64,000 bases of DNA from Pseudomonadota bacterium (GCA_023388175.1 JAEWGT010000005.1:1-64000); one strand, 5' to 3'; numbered from the stretch's first letter, positions 43,104 through 52,044 are shown. Notes: a model not told the origin generated them from the sequence alone. Translations and numbers: made by a program.

Positions 43104-44531
43104 TCAAGCACCATCCCGCGACAGCGGCAGGGTGATGTCGAATCGTGTGCCGTGGTCGGTCTCGGCGAGGGCCAGCCGCCCGCCATGGGCTTCGGCAATT
43201 TCACGGGCAATCGCCAGACCCAGGCCCGTGCCGCCCGACCGGACCGACCCCTCGAAGGCGACGAAGAGGTTCTCCCGCGCCCGCACGGGCAGCCCCGGCC
43301 CATTGTCGATCACAGAAATGATCGCCTCGTCCGCGCGCGTCTCTGCACGAACGGTGACGCGGCCGCCCTGCACGGTCGTGCCGGCGCTGTCCAGCGCTTC
43401 GCGCGCGTTCTTGAGCAGATTGACCAGCAGCCGTCCGATCTGGCTGGAATCGGCCGTGATCTGGAAATCCTCGGGCACCTCATTATCAAAACCGAGATGC
43501 GGATTATCGGTGACGCGCGCTTCAAAACCCGCATCATCCACCAGCGCACGCAGTGGAACGCTGGTGAACTTTGGCGGCAGCGCCGCCTCCCGTCCGTAGT
43601 CCAGCACCGATTGCGCAAACCCGATAGCCTTGTCCAGCGTCATCACCAGCCGGGGCGCCAGCCGCTGGACCTTGGGATCGTCGAGTGTCGCCACCTGATC
43701 GGACAGCAATTGCGCGGCAGTCAGCGTATTACGCAGGTCGTGGTTGATCTTGGCGACGGCAAGACCCAGATCAGCCAGATGCTGGCGCTGCCGCAGCATG
43801 GCGAAGAGATCGCTTTCCATCGCCGCAAGCTCGCGTTCGAGAATACCGATCTCGTCACGCCGCAGCGAGGGGTTAAGAATGAGGGTTCCATTCTCGGGCG
43901 CCTTGCGGAAGGCCAGCATGTTGGCAGTCAGCCGCAATATGGGATCGATGAACAGCGTACTGACCAGCATATAGAGCGCGAAGGCCGTCACTGCCGCGAT
44001 ACCAAGTGACACCAGAACGATGCTGCGTGAATAATCCAACATGTCGCGCCGTAGCGGATATTCGGGCATAAGCAGTTCGAGCATGCTTTCATTCATGTCG
44101 CCTTCGCCCACAATGCGCAGCGTCCGTCCGGGGCCGGCAAAAAGCGTGTCGAGCGCCCCGATGATCTGGCTGGGCAGGTCGCGCTGCCTCAGGTCGGCGG
44201 TGACAGCGCGGTCAGGCATGACCGGCTCGGTCATCTCTATCAGTTGGCTCTGTCCCTCGCGCCTATAGACAAGGGCGTCCGCCCCCGCCGAGAGCAGCAA
44301 TCTGTCGGTCAGTTCGCGCGGCAGGGCCATGACGTCGGGCACTGCATCCAGAACCCGGGCGGCAACAATGCCCACACGTAGCCGGTCTTCGAGCCATGTC
44401 GTGCGGAAACTGGCCAGCGATGGGAGGTAAATGACGATTTCGACCAGCATGATCACCCCGATGATGGTGATGATCAGCTTGCTGGAAAGGCCGGAAAACC
44501 GGCTATTGATGGCGGGCGACTGCTTTTTCAT
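43104..44531 (-). CDS. Orphan membrane sensor histidine kinase
   Basis: A 475-residue kinase with membrane helices at about 18-40 and 171-194 flanking a 130-residue periplasmic sensor, and a HAMP-like linker to about 250. The phospho-acceptor is His264 (INHDLRNTL). The ATPase domain has an N box (LLVNLLKNAREAL), DNGPGLP and GGTGLGLAIA. All catalytic motifs are intact. GAGGCGAG precedes the ATG at 44531. No response regulator gene is adjacent, so its partner is elsewhere; the signal is unknown. Confidence 0.9.
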   Translation of the reverse strand: MKKQSPAINSRFSGLSSKLIITIIGVIMLVEIVIYLPSLASFRTTWLEDRLRVGIVAARVLDAVPDVMALPRELTDRLLLSAGADALVYRREGQSQLIEMTEPVMPDRAVTADLRQRDLPSQIIGALDTLFAGPGRTLRIVGEGDMNESMLELLMPEYPLRRDMLDYSRSIVLVSLGIAAVTAFALYMLVSTLFIDPILRLTANMLAFRKAPENGTLILNPSLRRDEIGILERELAAMESDLFAMLRQRQHLADLGLAVAKINHDLRNTLTAAQLLSDQVATLDDPKVQRLAPRLVMTLDKAIGFAQSVLDYGREAALPPKFTSVPLRALVDDAGFEARVTDNPHLGFDNEVPEDFQITADSSQIGRLLVNLLKNAREALDSAGTTVQGGRVTVRAETRADEAIISVIDNGPGLPVRARENLFVAFEGSVRSGGTGLGLAIAREIAEAHGGRLALAETDHGTRFDITLPLSRDGA

Positions 44532-44649
44532 CTCGCCTCGATCATATTCCAGGCACGTGGCAGGCGTTAGCCCCCGGACCAGATAAAGCGCGATGCGACA
44601 CACCTTCGCGCATCCGCTATAAGCAAATACGCCGCCGCGCCGGGCCGGA

Positions 44650-46098
44650 TCATCGGCGCGACAACGAAATCCACCGGCGAAGCGCACGCCGGCGCGCAGT
44701 CCATTTCGACACGGGCCTGAGCGCGGCCGCCATCTCGCCCAGATGCGTTACCGACGCAAGCAGATTCGGGCGGGGCAGCGACAGCCGCGCGAGATCAGCC
44801 AGCGCGATGCGTTTGTGCATCGCAAAGGCCAACACTGCTATCAAGTCAGCTGCGCCAAGCCCCACGGCGCCAGCACCCAGAATCTGGCCATCCTGCGCGA
44901 GGCTGACTTTGACGAGCCCCTCCGGCACGCCCAATGCGCGGGCGGACTCGTTCTCGATGAGACTGGTTCGCAGGAGATGCCCACCTGAACGCGCCCGCCT
45001 GCCAGGCAGAGCCAGACTACCGATTTGCGCCAATGGCGGGTCGGTCATCACGAGAGCCGGTGACGGCGCAGGTTTTTCCACAGGCGCGCCGAACAGCACG
45101 GTTTCCACGACGGCTCGCCCATGGCTGATGGCGTGTTGCCATTGGTCAATGCCCGCGGCGGCGCCGACGACCCGCACGCGCCGATTCCCCGTCTCGCCCA
45201 GCGGACCAAGCGCATAGTGCCCGGCCGACCCCTGCGGGGCCTGCAATCGCGCCTTTTGCGGGCCGAGCGCCGAGAGGTCGGCATGAGGCCCCATGGCCAC
45301 CAGCACATGCGACACATCGAGTGGCTCGTCCTCGCCCGAGGGCAGTTCCACGACGATCCCGGTCCCCTGCGCACGCGGCAGAATTTCACGGACACTCGCC
45401 CCACCAAGGACGCGGACGCCATCCTGCGCCAGCGTCGCAAGCAGCATGGCACTGATTTCGGCATCATATCCGGGCAGGACATCACCCTGTGGCACCAGAG
45501 TCACTTCAGAGCCAAGCCGCGCAAAGGCCTGCGCGAGGCTCAGCGCAGCTGCGTCGCCTCCGATCACCAGCAGATGGGTCAGCTTGCGGTTGTTCTCCAG
45601 AATGGTGTCGGGGGTGAAATAGCCGATCCCCTCGATGCCGGGAATTGCAGGAATGAAACTGGGCGCGCCCAGGGCCAGAATCATCGCGCGTGGCCGGATT
45701 TGAATGTCGCCCACCAGAAGGCTGTTCTGGTCTGCAAACGAAACGTCCCCACGGATGATTTCGATTCCAAGCGCAGTCAGCCGCTCCCGCTCCGTCATCG
45801 GCGCCTGTTCGGCAGCCAGCGCCAGGGCCCGCTCCTGCACTGCTTTCATACGGACCTTCGGGTCGGCATTGGCAAGGCCGAACTCACCGGCAGAGCGCAA
45901 GGCATGGGCGCGGGCGGCGCTGGCCTGAAGACAGGCAAGGTGCAACGCCTGCTGCGGGCCGTCCCCGGGCTCGGGCCGGCCGCGATCCACCAGGATCACG
46001 CGCGCCCCCAGCCCATTGGCATATTGGGCCAGCGCAATTCCAAGCGCACCGGCACCGACAATGCAAAGTTCGGGTCGAGAATGGTCAGCCATGTTCAT
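44650..46098 (-). CDS. FAD-dependent pyridine nucleotide-disulfide oxidoreductase-like protein lacking the cysteine pair
   Basis: A 482-residue flavoprotein with the lipoamide-dehydrogenase layout: FAD motif CIVGAGALGIALAQYANGLG at the N-terminus, NAD motif HLLVIGGDAAALSLAQAFARLGSEV near 180 and a dimerisation-like C-terminus. Where the family has CxxxxC only one Cys (Cys56 in HLACLQAS) is present, and the C-terminal HPTxxE base is not recognisable. Thiol-disulfide chemistry is therefore unlikely; an NAD(P)H oxidase or quinone-reductase-type activity is possible. It shares its upstream region with rpmH, transcribed away. Confidence 0.8.
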   Translation of the reverse strand: MNMADHSRPELCIVGAGALGIALAQYANGLGARVILVDRGRPEPGDGPQQALHLACLQASAARAHALRSAGEFGLANADPKVRMKAVQERALALAAEQAPMTERERLTALGIEIIRGDVSFADQNSLLVGDIQIRPRAMILALGAPSFIPAIPGIEGIGYFTPDTILENNRKLTHLLVIGGDAAALSLAQAFARLGSEVTLVPQGDVLPGYDAEISAMLLATLAQDGVRVLGGASVREILPRAQGTGIVVELPSGEDEPLDVSHVLVAMGPHADLSALGPQKARLQAPQGSAGHYALGPLGETGNRRVRVVGAAAGIDQWQHAISHGRAVVETVLFGAPVEKPAPSPALVMTDPPLAQIGSLALPGRRARSGGHLLRTSLIENESARALGVPEGLVKVSLAQDGQILGAGAVGLGAADLIAVLAFAMHKRIALADLARLSLPRPNLLASVTHLGEMAAALRPVSKWTARRRALRRWISLSRR

Positions 46099-46184
46099 TT
46101 CGACTAGAGAAGCTCAACCACTTATGCGGGTGAATGGGCCGCGTGACAACTGTTCGTCCCTGCCCCACAACACCGCGATGGCGC

Positions 46185-46214
46185 GTTGACTTGGGGGCGG
46201 CTTTTCCCTATAGA
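46185..46214 (+). promoter_or_regulatory. Promoter of the rpmH-rnpA-yidC operon
   Basis: TTGACT at 46185-46190 and TATAGA at 46209-46214 are separated by 18 bases, a good housekeeping promoter about 100 bases before rpmH. Confidence 0.7.
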
Positions 46215-46314
46215 CCCCCCAACCCGAAGGCGGCACGGCTTGTCCGCCTCCATGACCAATTCTGCGTAAAGCAGTATCAATAAGAGGAACCGTGCATAAG
46301 CGCGGTCTGATGTT

Positions 46315-46449
46315 ATGAAGCGTACATACCAGCCCTCCAAGCTCGTGCGTGCCCGTCGTCACGGTTTCCGTGCCCGCATGGCAACCAAGGACGGCCGTGC
46401 GATTCTCAATCGCCGCCGTGCCCTCGGCCGCAAGAAGCTGTCGGCCTAA
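46315..46449 (+). CDS. rpmH: 50S ribosomal protein L34
   Basis: 44 residues, MKRTYQPSKLVRARRHGF at the start and LGRKKLSA at the end, the full L34 sequence pattern. A structural protein of the large ribosomal subunit. It is followed 14 bases later by rnpA, the universal bacterial arrangement. Confidence 0.98.
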   Translation: MKRTYQPSKLVRARRHGFRARMATKDGRAILNRRRALGRKKLSA

Positions 46450-46463
46450 GGATTGCTGGCCGG

Positions 46464-46871
46464 ATGACGGCCGACGATTCCACGCCTGAAGCGACATTGC
46501 GCCGTCTCAAGCGGCGCTCGCAATTTCTTAGAGCTGCCCGGGGCAATCGCGCCGGGCGTTCTGCGTTTGGGCTGCAGGCTGCTCCTGCGCCTCAGAGCGA
46601 GCCCGGTGTCGGCTTCACGGTCACCAAGAAGGTCGGCAATTCGCCGGAACGCAATCGCATGAAACGGCGGTTGAAAGCCGCTGCGGCAGCTTGCGCGCGT
46701 GACTTTCACGAAGGACATGACTATGTCCTTCTGGCGCGGCGGGAGGCCCTCAGCATGCCCTTCGCCAGACTGGTCGCTGATTTGAGCGGCCTCATAGCCC
46801 GCGTTCATGACCAAAGCGCAGGCAACAAACGCAATAGTCCCGGCCAAGGCCAACGGAACACGAGACCATGA
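46464..46871 (+). CDS. rnpA: Ribonuclease P protein component
   Basis: A 135-residue basic protein that assists the RNase P RNA in maturing tRNA 5' ends. LRRLKRRSQFLRAARG at the start, GVGFTVTKKVGNSPERNRMKRRLKAA (the RNR signature) near 48-73 and HDYVLLARREAL follow the family order. The C-terminus has a short Asn/Gly/Arg-rich tail. Its stop overlaps yidC by four bases; yidD, often found between rnpA and yidC, is absent. Confidence 0.95.
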   Translation: MTADDSTPEATLRRLKRRSQFLRAARGNRAGRSAFGLQAAPAPQSEPGVGFTVTKKVGNSPERNRMKRRLKAAAAACARDFHEGHDYVLLARREALSMPFARLVADLSGLIARVHDQSAGNKRNSPGQGQRNTRP

Positions 46872-48700
46872 ATTCTGACAATCGCAATGTGATCCTCGCC
46901 GTGGTGCTCAGCATGCTCGTGCTGTTCGGATGGCAGTTCTTCATTGCCGGCCCGCAGCTCGAACAGGCGCAGCGCCAGGCAGAACTGCGCGCAGCCCAGC
47001 AGGCGGAAGCCCAGCAGCTTGCCGTGCCACAGGCCGAGGGCGACGCCGCGGCAGCCACGCCAGCGATTGCCGGGACACAGACCTATGCAGATCGTGACAC
47101 GGCCCTTGCCGCCTCCGATCGCGTCGCCATATCGACGCTCGACCTTGAAGGTTCGATCAACCTCGTCGGCGCGCGCATCGATGATCTGGAGTTGCGCCAA
47201 TACCGCGAGACCGTGGAACCCGATTCCCCAATCATCGCGCTCCTGAAGCCGGCCGGCCTGCCGGATGCCTATTTCATCGAACAGGGATGGGTCGCCTCCG
47301 CCGGCTCGAGTGTTGCCCTGCCCGACAGCAACACGGCCTGGACGGTTGAAGGCGACAATAATACCCTGACCCCGCAAACGCCCGTAACCCTGCGCTATGA
47401 CAATGGCCAGGGCCTCGTGTTCCGCCGCACATTCGCGCTGGACGATTATTACCTGTTCACGGTCACCCAGACGGTCGAGAACAGCGGCAGCGGCGACGTC
47501 GCACTCTTCCCGTTTGCGCGCGTCGTGCGGCACGGCGACCCCAAGGTGGCCAATTTCTTCATCCAGCACGAAGGCCCGATCGGCGTTCTGGGATCGAACA
47601 ATTACGTCGCCCGCAAATATCACGACCTCCAGAACGAACGTCAGGTCGATTTCTCCTCGACCACCGGTTGGCTGGGCATGGCCGACAAATATTGGGCGAC
47701 GGCGGTCCTGCCTGCTGCGGGAACCGGAATCAATGCCCGCTTCGCCTATAGCGCGCCCAACGGCAACCATGTCTATCAGTCCAATTATGTCGAAACCCAG
47801 CCGGTCATCGTGCCTGCTGGCGGCACCGTCAGCCACGAAGCCTATGTCTTCGCCGGCGCCAAGGAAGACCGCGTCATCAACGCCTATCAGGAACAATATG
47901 GTTTCGACCGTCTGGAACTTCTGATCGACTGGGGTTGGTTCCACTTCCTGACCAAGCCTATGCACTGGCTGCTGGTCACGCTCTACGGCATCCTGGGCAA
48001 TTTCGGTCTGGCCGTCCTCGCCGTGACCGTTATCGTCAAGGCGCTCTTCTTCCCGCTGGCCAACCGCTCCTATGCCTCCATGGCCGCGATGCGCCGCGTG
48101 CAACCGGAAATGAAGGCCATTCAGGAGCGGCTCAAGGATGACCGCGCTGCCCAGCAGCAGGCCATGATGGAGCTGTATCGCAAGGAAAAGATCAATCCGC
48201 TCTCCGGCTGCTGGCCCGTGCTGATCCAGATCCCGGTCTTCTTCGCGCTCTACACCGTCATCTTCATCTCGCTCGAAATGCGGCATGCGCCATTCTTCGG
48301 CTGGATTCAGGATCTGGCGGCTCCAGATCCGACCAATATCTTCACCTTGTTCGGCCTGATTCCGTGGAACCCCATGGCCGTTCCTCTGCTCGGCTCGTTC
48401 CTGCATCTGGGCATCTGGCCAGTGGTCATGGGCATTACCATGTGGGTGCAGATGCGCCTCAACCCGCCACCGCCGGACCCGACACAGGCCGCCATTTTCA
48501 ACTGGATGCCGGTGATCTTCACCTTCATGCTGGGCACGTTCCCCGCTGGTCTGGTGATCTACTGGGCCTGGAACAACCTGCTCTCGATCTGCCAGCAATG
48601 GTTCATCATGCGCCGCCACGGTGTCGAGGTGAATCTGTTCGGCAACATCATGGACAGTTTCCGCCGCAAGCCAAAACCGGCGGACACGCCCAAGAGCTAA
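46868..48700 (+). CDS. yidC: Membrane protein insertase YidC/Oxa1
   Basis: A 610-residue inner-membrane insertase. An N-terminal helix (NVILAVVLSMLVLFGWQFFI) is followed by a periplasmic beta domain (about 60-360). The conserved five-helix core from about 370 contains YGILGNFGLAVLAVTVIVKALFFPLANRSYASMAAMRRVQPEMKAI, NPLSGCWPVLIQIPVFFALY and FTFMLGTFPAGLVIYWAWNN. The conserved Arg in the core groove (ANRSYASM) is present. Length is normal for alphaproteobacteria. Confidence 0.98.
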   Translation: MNSDNRNVILAVVLSMLVLFGWQFFIAGPQLEQAQRQAELRAAQQAEAQQLAVPQAEGDAAAATPAIAGTQTYADRDTALAASDRVAISTLDLEGSINLVGARIDDLELRQYRETVEPDSPIIALLKPAGLPDAYFIEQGWVASAGSSVALPDSNTAWTVEGDNNTLTPQTPVTLRYDNGQGLVFRRTFALDDYYLFTVTQTVENSGSGDVALFPFARVVRHGDPKVANFFIQHEGPIGVLGSNNYVARKYHDLQNERQVDFSSTTGWLGMADKYWATAVLPAAGTGINARFAYSAPNGNHVYQSNYVETQPVIVPAGGTVSHEAYVFAGAKEDRVINAYQEQYGFDRLELLIDWGWFHFLTKPMHWLLVTLYGILGNFGLAVLAVTVIVKALFFPLANRSYASMAAMRRVQPEMKAIQERLKDDRAAQQQAMMELYRKEKINPLSGCWPVLIQIPVFFALYTVIFISLEMRHAPFFGWIQDLAAPDPTNIFTLFGLIPWNPMAVPLLGSFLHLGIWPVVMGITMWVQMRLNPPPPDPTQAAIFNWMPVIFTFMLGTFPAGLVIYWAWNNLLSICQQWFIMRRHGVEVNLFGNIMDSFRRKPKPADTPKS

Positions 48701-48719
48701 GCCGGAACCAGACAATATG

Positions 48720-48743
48720 GCCCGCCGCTTCACCCCGGCGGGC
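48720..48743. terminator. Hairpin between yidC and engB
   Basis: GCCCGCCG and CGGCGGGC form a perfect 8-bp stem with an 8-base loop, followed by CTTACTCTTT. It probably attenuates readthrough from yidC into engB. Confidence 0.6.
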
Positions 48744-48766
48744 TTACTCTTTCTGAGGGCAGGATC

Positions 48767-49411
48767 ATGACCCAGCCAGATTATTCCCCCCATATCGTCG
48801 AGCGCGGCCGCCTGCTGTTTGCGCGGCCCATCACCTTCGTAAAGGGCTGCGTCTCCATTGCAGACCTGCCGCCGATGGATCGGGTCGAGATCGCCTTTGC
48901 CGGCCGCTCCAATGTCGGCAAGTCCAGCCTGATCAATGCTTTATGCGGAACGTCGGGATTGGCGCGCACCTCCAACACGCCGGGCCGGACGCAGGAGCTC
49001 AACATCTTCGAGAGCCAGAGCGAAAATCTGCGCATCGTCGACATGCCCGGCTATGGCTACGCCAAGGCGCCCGAGCCGAAGGTGAAGCAATGGACGAACC
49101 TGATCCACCGCTACCTGACCGGCCGTGCCAATCTGCGCCGGGTCTATGTGCTGGTGGACAGCCGCCACGGGCCCAAGGACAATGACATCAGCGTCATGAA
49201 CGAGCTGGATCGCGCCGCCGTCAGCTATCAGGTCGTTCTGACCAAGATCGACAAGCCTTCGGCAAAGGATCTGGAAGCCAATATCGCCAAGACCATGGCA
49301 ACCATCGCCAAACGGCCCGCTGCGCATCCCGACGTCATTCAGACATCAAGCGAAAAGGGTATCGGCCTCAGCCACCTGCGCAGCGAGATCGCCCTGCTTC
49401 TCGAGAGCTGA
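48767..49411 (+). CDS. engB: Ribosome biogenesis GTPase EngB/YsxC
   Basis: A 214-residue GTPase needed for large-subunit assembly. G1 GRSNVGKSSLINAL, G2 region TSNTPGRTQEL, G3 DMPGYG and G4 TKID are all visible in order. The ATG at 48767 follows GAGGGCAGGA. Linked to yidC as in many alphaproteobacteria. The gene ends head to head with the stop of the amidotransferase gene on the other strand. Confidence 0.97.
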   Translation: MTQPDYSPHIVERGRLLFARPITFVKGCVSIADLPPMDRVEIAFAGRSNVGKSSLINALCGTSGLARTSNTPGRTQELNIFESQSENLRIVDMPGYGYAKAPEPKVKQWTNLIHRYLTGRANLRRVYVLVDSRHGPKDNDISVMNELDRAAVSYQVVLTKIDKPSAKDLEANIAKTMATIAKRPAAHPDVIQTSSEKGIGLSHLRSEIALLLES

Positions 49412-50122
49412 TCAATCCTGACCGGCAAAGAACTGGCCGATATAACGGCGAACCAATAAGCTGTCCGATGCGCTGTCGAGGGACTGAACGGCCTTGTCGA
49501 CGACATCGTCTGGTGCCGAGCCGCGCCGCATGTCGGCCAATGCCAGCGTATAGTCATCCTCGAATTCCGGATGCGGCTGAAAGCTCAGTGCGCGGCCCGA
49601 GCGGTAAGCCAGCCCCGCATTGGGCGTGAAGTCTGACGCCAGCACCACCTCGGCTTCCTTGGGTGGCACGATCACCTGATCCTGATGCGAACACGCGATG
49701 GACAGTGTCTCCGGCGCGTCGGCCATGAAGGATGGGCGACTGATCACGCGATAAGTGTGCCGGCCAAGCCCCCAGCCCTTCTCGGACTTGCGCACGTCCC
49801 CGCCCAAAGCATCGGCCATGATCTGATGGCCAAAGCAGATTCCCAGCATGGGCGTGCGATCCGCATAGGCCTTGCGGATGAACGCGCGCAGCGGGTCGAG
49901 CCAGGCGTGGTCCTCATAAACCCCTGCCGGTGAGCCGGTGATCAACACGCCTTCAAGACCTGCCGGATCCGGCAGATCATCGCCGCCGATGACGTTGATC
50001 ACGTCTTGGGTGAAAGGCCTGCCCGACGTATCGAGCATAGTCCGGAACATATCGGCATAAGGCGAAAACCGGTGCCGGATGGGCTCGGGCACCTTGCCGG
50101 TTTCGAGAATGGTGATCTTCAT
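49412..50122 (-). CDS. Class I glutamine amidotransferase-domain protein
   Basis: A 236-residue stand-alone amidotransferase resembling GMP-synthase glutaminase domains. The nucleophile Cys96 lies in GICFGHQIMADALGG and the His-Glu pair in FQPHPEFE near residue 190. No synthetase partner is encoded next to it. Such proteins may act as gamma-glutamyl hydrolases or glutaminases of unknown pathway. The ATG at 50122 gives the usual MKITILETG start; the longer frame would need TTG. Confidence 0.85.
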   Translation of the reverse strand: MKITILETGKVPEPIRHRFSPYADMFRTMLDTSGRPFTQDVINVIGGDDLPDPAGLEGVLITGSPAGVYEDHAWLDPLRAFIRKAYADRTPMLGICFGHQIMADALGGDVRKSEKGWGLGRHTYRVISRPSFMADAPETLSIACSHQDQVIVPPKEAEVVLASDFTPNAGLAYRSGRALSFQPHPEFEDDYTLALADMRRGSAPDDVVDKAVQSLDSASDSLLVRRYIGQFFAGQD

Positions 50123-50204
50123 GTGACGCAAATCCTTTGCGCCGCTTCTAGTCCGGCAGATGGATGTGAGGCAACGCCGGACAGCGCATGGCAGCCTTCG
50201 CCGT

Positions 50205-50450
50205 TCAGTTGGTGACGCTCAGCTTCACCGATTTTTTTACGCCCTTCTCCTCAACCTCAATCCAGCGGGAGAAAGGGGCATCGGCGGCGCTGGCATCGGC
50301 CATTTCGTCCACATAGATGCCAGCCTGCAGCAGACCGCGCTTCGCCGCCTGCGGCAGGAGCCCGGATGCCCATCGCACAACGGGCACTGGAACCGAAAAC
50401 CCGGTCTCCCTGCGGCCATCTACATATTTCTCGACGCTGACTTTGAGCAT
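50205..50450 (-). CDS. Small conserved-looking protein, function unknown
   Basis: An 81-residue soluble protein, MLKVSVEKYVDGRRETGFSV at the start, ending VKKSVKLSVTN. It has no signal peptide, membrane helix or catalytic motif. The alternation of charged and beta-forming residues suggests a small compact fold. It lies between msrB and the amidotransferase gene on the same strand but with gaps of 50-80 bases. Its family was not recognised. Confidence 0.65.
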   Translation of the reverse strand: MLKVSVEKYVDGRRETGFSVPVPVVRWASGLLPQAAKRGLLQAGIYVDEMADASAADAPFSRWIEVEEKGVKKSVKLSVTN

Positions 50451-50503
50451 GACGCGACCCTGCTGACACTATGGCAGCTATTTAGGGAGCGTATTCAATC
50501 GCT

Positions 50504-50989
50504 TCAAGCGGAAGGGGCGAAACGCAGCGACACGCCGTTGATGCAGTAGCGCAGGCCGGTGGGCGGTGGGCCATCTTCAAAAACATGTCCCTGATGACCG
50601 CCGCAATTGGTGCAATGCACCTCGGTACGGATCATGCCGTAGGAATTATCTTGCTTGGTGCCGATTGCGCCCGGCAAGAAATCCCAGAAGCTCGGCCAGC
50701 CGGTGCGGCTGTCATATTTCTTTTCGGATTCGAAAAGCGCCTGATCGCAACCGGCACAATGAAAGACGCCTTGGCGCTTTTCGTCATTGAGGGGCGAGGT
50801 GAAGGCGCGCTCTGTACCCTCATGCCGCAACACATCATAGGCGGCCGGATCGAGACGCGCACGCCATTCTTCATCGCTGAGCTGGAACGGAAAGTCGCCT
50901 TCCATCGCCTGGAGGCGACCCAGTCCGAGGGCCGTCGCCAATCCGGCTACCGCGCCGGAAAGCAGCAGGCTGCGGCGAGACAGAGGCAT
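50504..50989 (-). CDS. msrB: Peptide-methionine (R)-S-oxide reductase with Tat-type signal
   Basis: A 161-residue MsrB that repairs oxidised methionine in proteins. The N-terminus (PLSRRSLLLSGAVAGLATALGLG) is a twin-arginine signal, so the enzyme acts in the periplasm. Zinc ligands Cys78, Cys81, Cys126 and Cys129 and the catalytic Cys149 (RYCING) are present, as is TGWPSFWDF of the active site. The ATG at 50989 follows AAGGAGAAG. Confidence 0.94.
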   Translation of the reverse strand: MPLSRRSLLLSGAVAGLATALGLGRLQAMEGDFPFQLSDEEWRARLDPAAYDVLRHEGTERAFTSPLNDEKRQGVFHCAGCDQALFESEKKYDSRTGWPSFWDFLPGAIGTKQDNSYGMIRTEVHCTNCGGHQGHVFEDGPPPTGLRYCINGVSLRFAPSA

Positions 50990-51012
50990 AGTGCTTCTCC
51001 TTGAATGAGAAA

Positions 51013-51040
51013 CCGGCACCATCCGGGGGGATGGTGCCGG
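51013..51040. repeat. 12-bp perfect hairpin upstream of msrB
   Basis: CCGGCACCATCC at 51013-51024 and its exact complement at 51029-51040 enclose GGGG. It lies 24 bases upstream of the msrB start on the minus strand and could be the terminator of the upstream fasciclin gene or a leader structure of msrB. A T-run is not evident. Confidence 0.6.
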
Positions 51041-51089
51041 GCCTATCGACGTGACCACAAGTGCAAGGGACCGTCCAGAGGGTCACGTC

Positions 51090-51135
51090 CAATTGAGGGG
51101 CGTCGCGGGCAAGAAGGAGTGACGCCCCTCAATTG
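51090..51135. repeat. 15-bp perfect inverted repeat downstream of the fasciclin gene
   Basis: CAATTGAGGGGCGTC at 51090-51104 is repeated in exact reverse complement at 51121-51135, with a 16-base spacer. It starts eight bases after the fasciclin stop on the minus strand. It may be an intrinsic 3' structure or a protein-binding site; no T-run follows. Confidence 0.65.
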
Positions 51136-51142
51136 CATTGCC

Positions 51143-51709
51143 TTACGAAGCAGGCAGGAGCACTGCGTCGATCACATGGATCACGCCGTTCGACTGGTCG
51201 ACATCGGCGATGGTGACGGTTGCGGTGCCGCCGGCGGCGTCGGTAATCTTGACCATGTCGCCATCGAGGCTGAAGGTCAGCTCGCCGCCCTGGACAGTCG
51301 CAGCCTTGTATTCACCGCCATTGTCATTGATCATCTGAACCAGATCGGCCGAGTGAATGTCGCCTGCAATGACGTGATAGGTGAGGACTGCGACCAGCTG
51401 ATCCTTGTTTTCGGGCATCAGCAGCGTGTCGACAGTGCCGGCCGGCAGGGCTTCAAACGCGGCATTGACCGGCGCAAAGACGGTGAACGGGCCCGGGCCG
51501 GAGAGGGTTTCGACCAGGTCGGCAGCCTGAACGGCGGCAACAAGCGTGGTATGGTCAGCCGAGTTCACGGCATTTTCGATGATGTTGTTGGTTGCGGGCA
51601 TGGCAGCGCCACCAACCATGGGGGCGTCCTGAGCGATGACGGCAGCGCCGGACATCGTACCGAAAGCAAGAACAGCGGCGAGGGAAAGTGCACGAAGAGA
51701 GACGGTCAT
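51143..51709 (-). CDS. Secreted fasciclin (FAS1) domain protein
   Basis: A 188-residue exported protein with signal peptide MTVSLRALSLAAVLAFGTMSGAAVIAQ and a single FAS1 domain (about 45-186): NIIENAVNSADHTTLVAAVQAADLVETLSGPGPFTVFAPVNAAFEALP, LTYHVIAGDIHS and GVIHVIDAVLLP. FAS1 domains mediate adhesion or surface contacts; the partner is unknown. AGGAAGGA precedes the ATG. Confidence 0.93.
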   Translation of the reverse strand: MTVSLRALSLAAVLAFGTMSGAAVIAQDAPMVGGAAMPATNNIIENAVNSADHTTLVAAVQAADLVETLSGPGPFTVFAPVNAAFEALPAGTVDTLLMPENKDQLVAVLTYHVIAGDIHSADLVQMINDNGGEYKAATVQGGELTFSLDGDMVKITDAAGGTATVTIADVDQSNGVIHVIDAVLLPAS

Positions 51710-52044
51710 TGGGAATTCCTTCCTGTTGAATTCTAGTCCCGTTTATGTGCGGGATACTGCAACTACGGCCCTCATCCTGAAACGGTTTGGTACTGGATGT
51801 TTTTGGATCACCAGAAAAAATAGATGCCGAAAAAAATAAATTATTGTTATTTTAGAATGACTTAATGAGCGCCTGATCGCCACGCAACCTGATTATGGCG
51901 ACAAAAAGATGCAGTGATCCGAGGTGAGGTCGGGCTCGTAAAAAGGCGCCTTGGCGAAAGTGGTTGCACGCCCAACCCGCTTGCAAACAAAAAAACACCC
52001 CGGCTTTGGGCCGGGGTGCCATAAGGCGGGAATTCAGACGGAAA
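51710..52044. other. Intergenic region with an AT-rich block and tolB terminator
   Basis: About 335 bases without a supported gene. The stretch 51812-51862 is strikingly A/T-rich for this genome and lies upstream of the fasciclin gene, where it may form an upstream promoter element. The tolB terminator lies at 51989-52018. Confidence 0.55.
51989..52018 (-). terminator. Rho-independent terminator of tolB
   Basis: CACCCCGGC at 51996-52004 pairs with its complement at 52010-52018 across a five-base loop. On the minus strand the stem is followed by seven T residues, a textbook terminator 27 bases after the tolB stop. Confidence 0.9.

Noticed and set aside
46805..48793. 662-codon minus-strand frame opposite yidC
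   Set aside because: It is the complement of a certain gene (yidC), lacks any family motif and is Asp/Gly/Arg/His-rich as expected of an antisense frame in GC-rich DNA.
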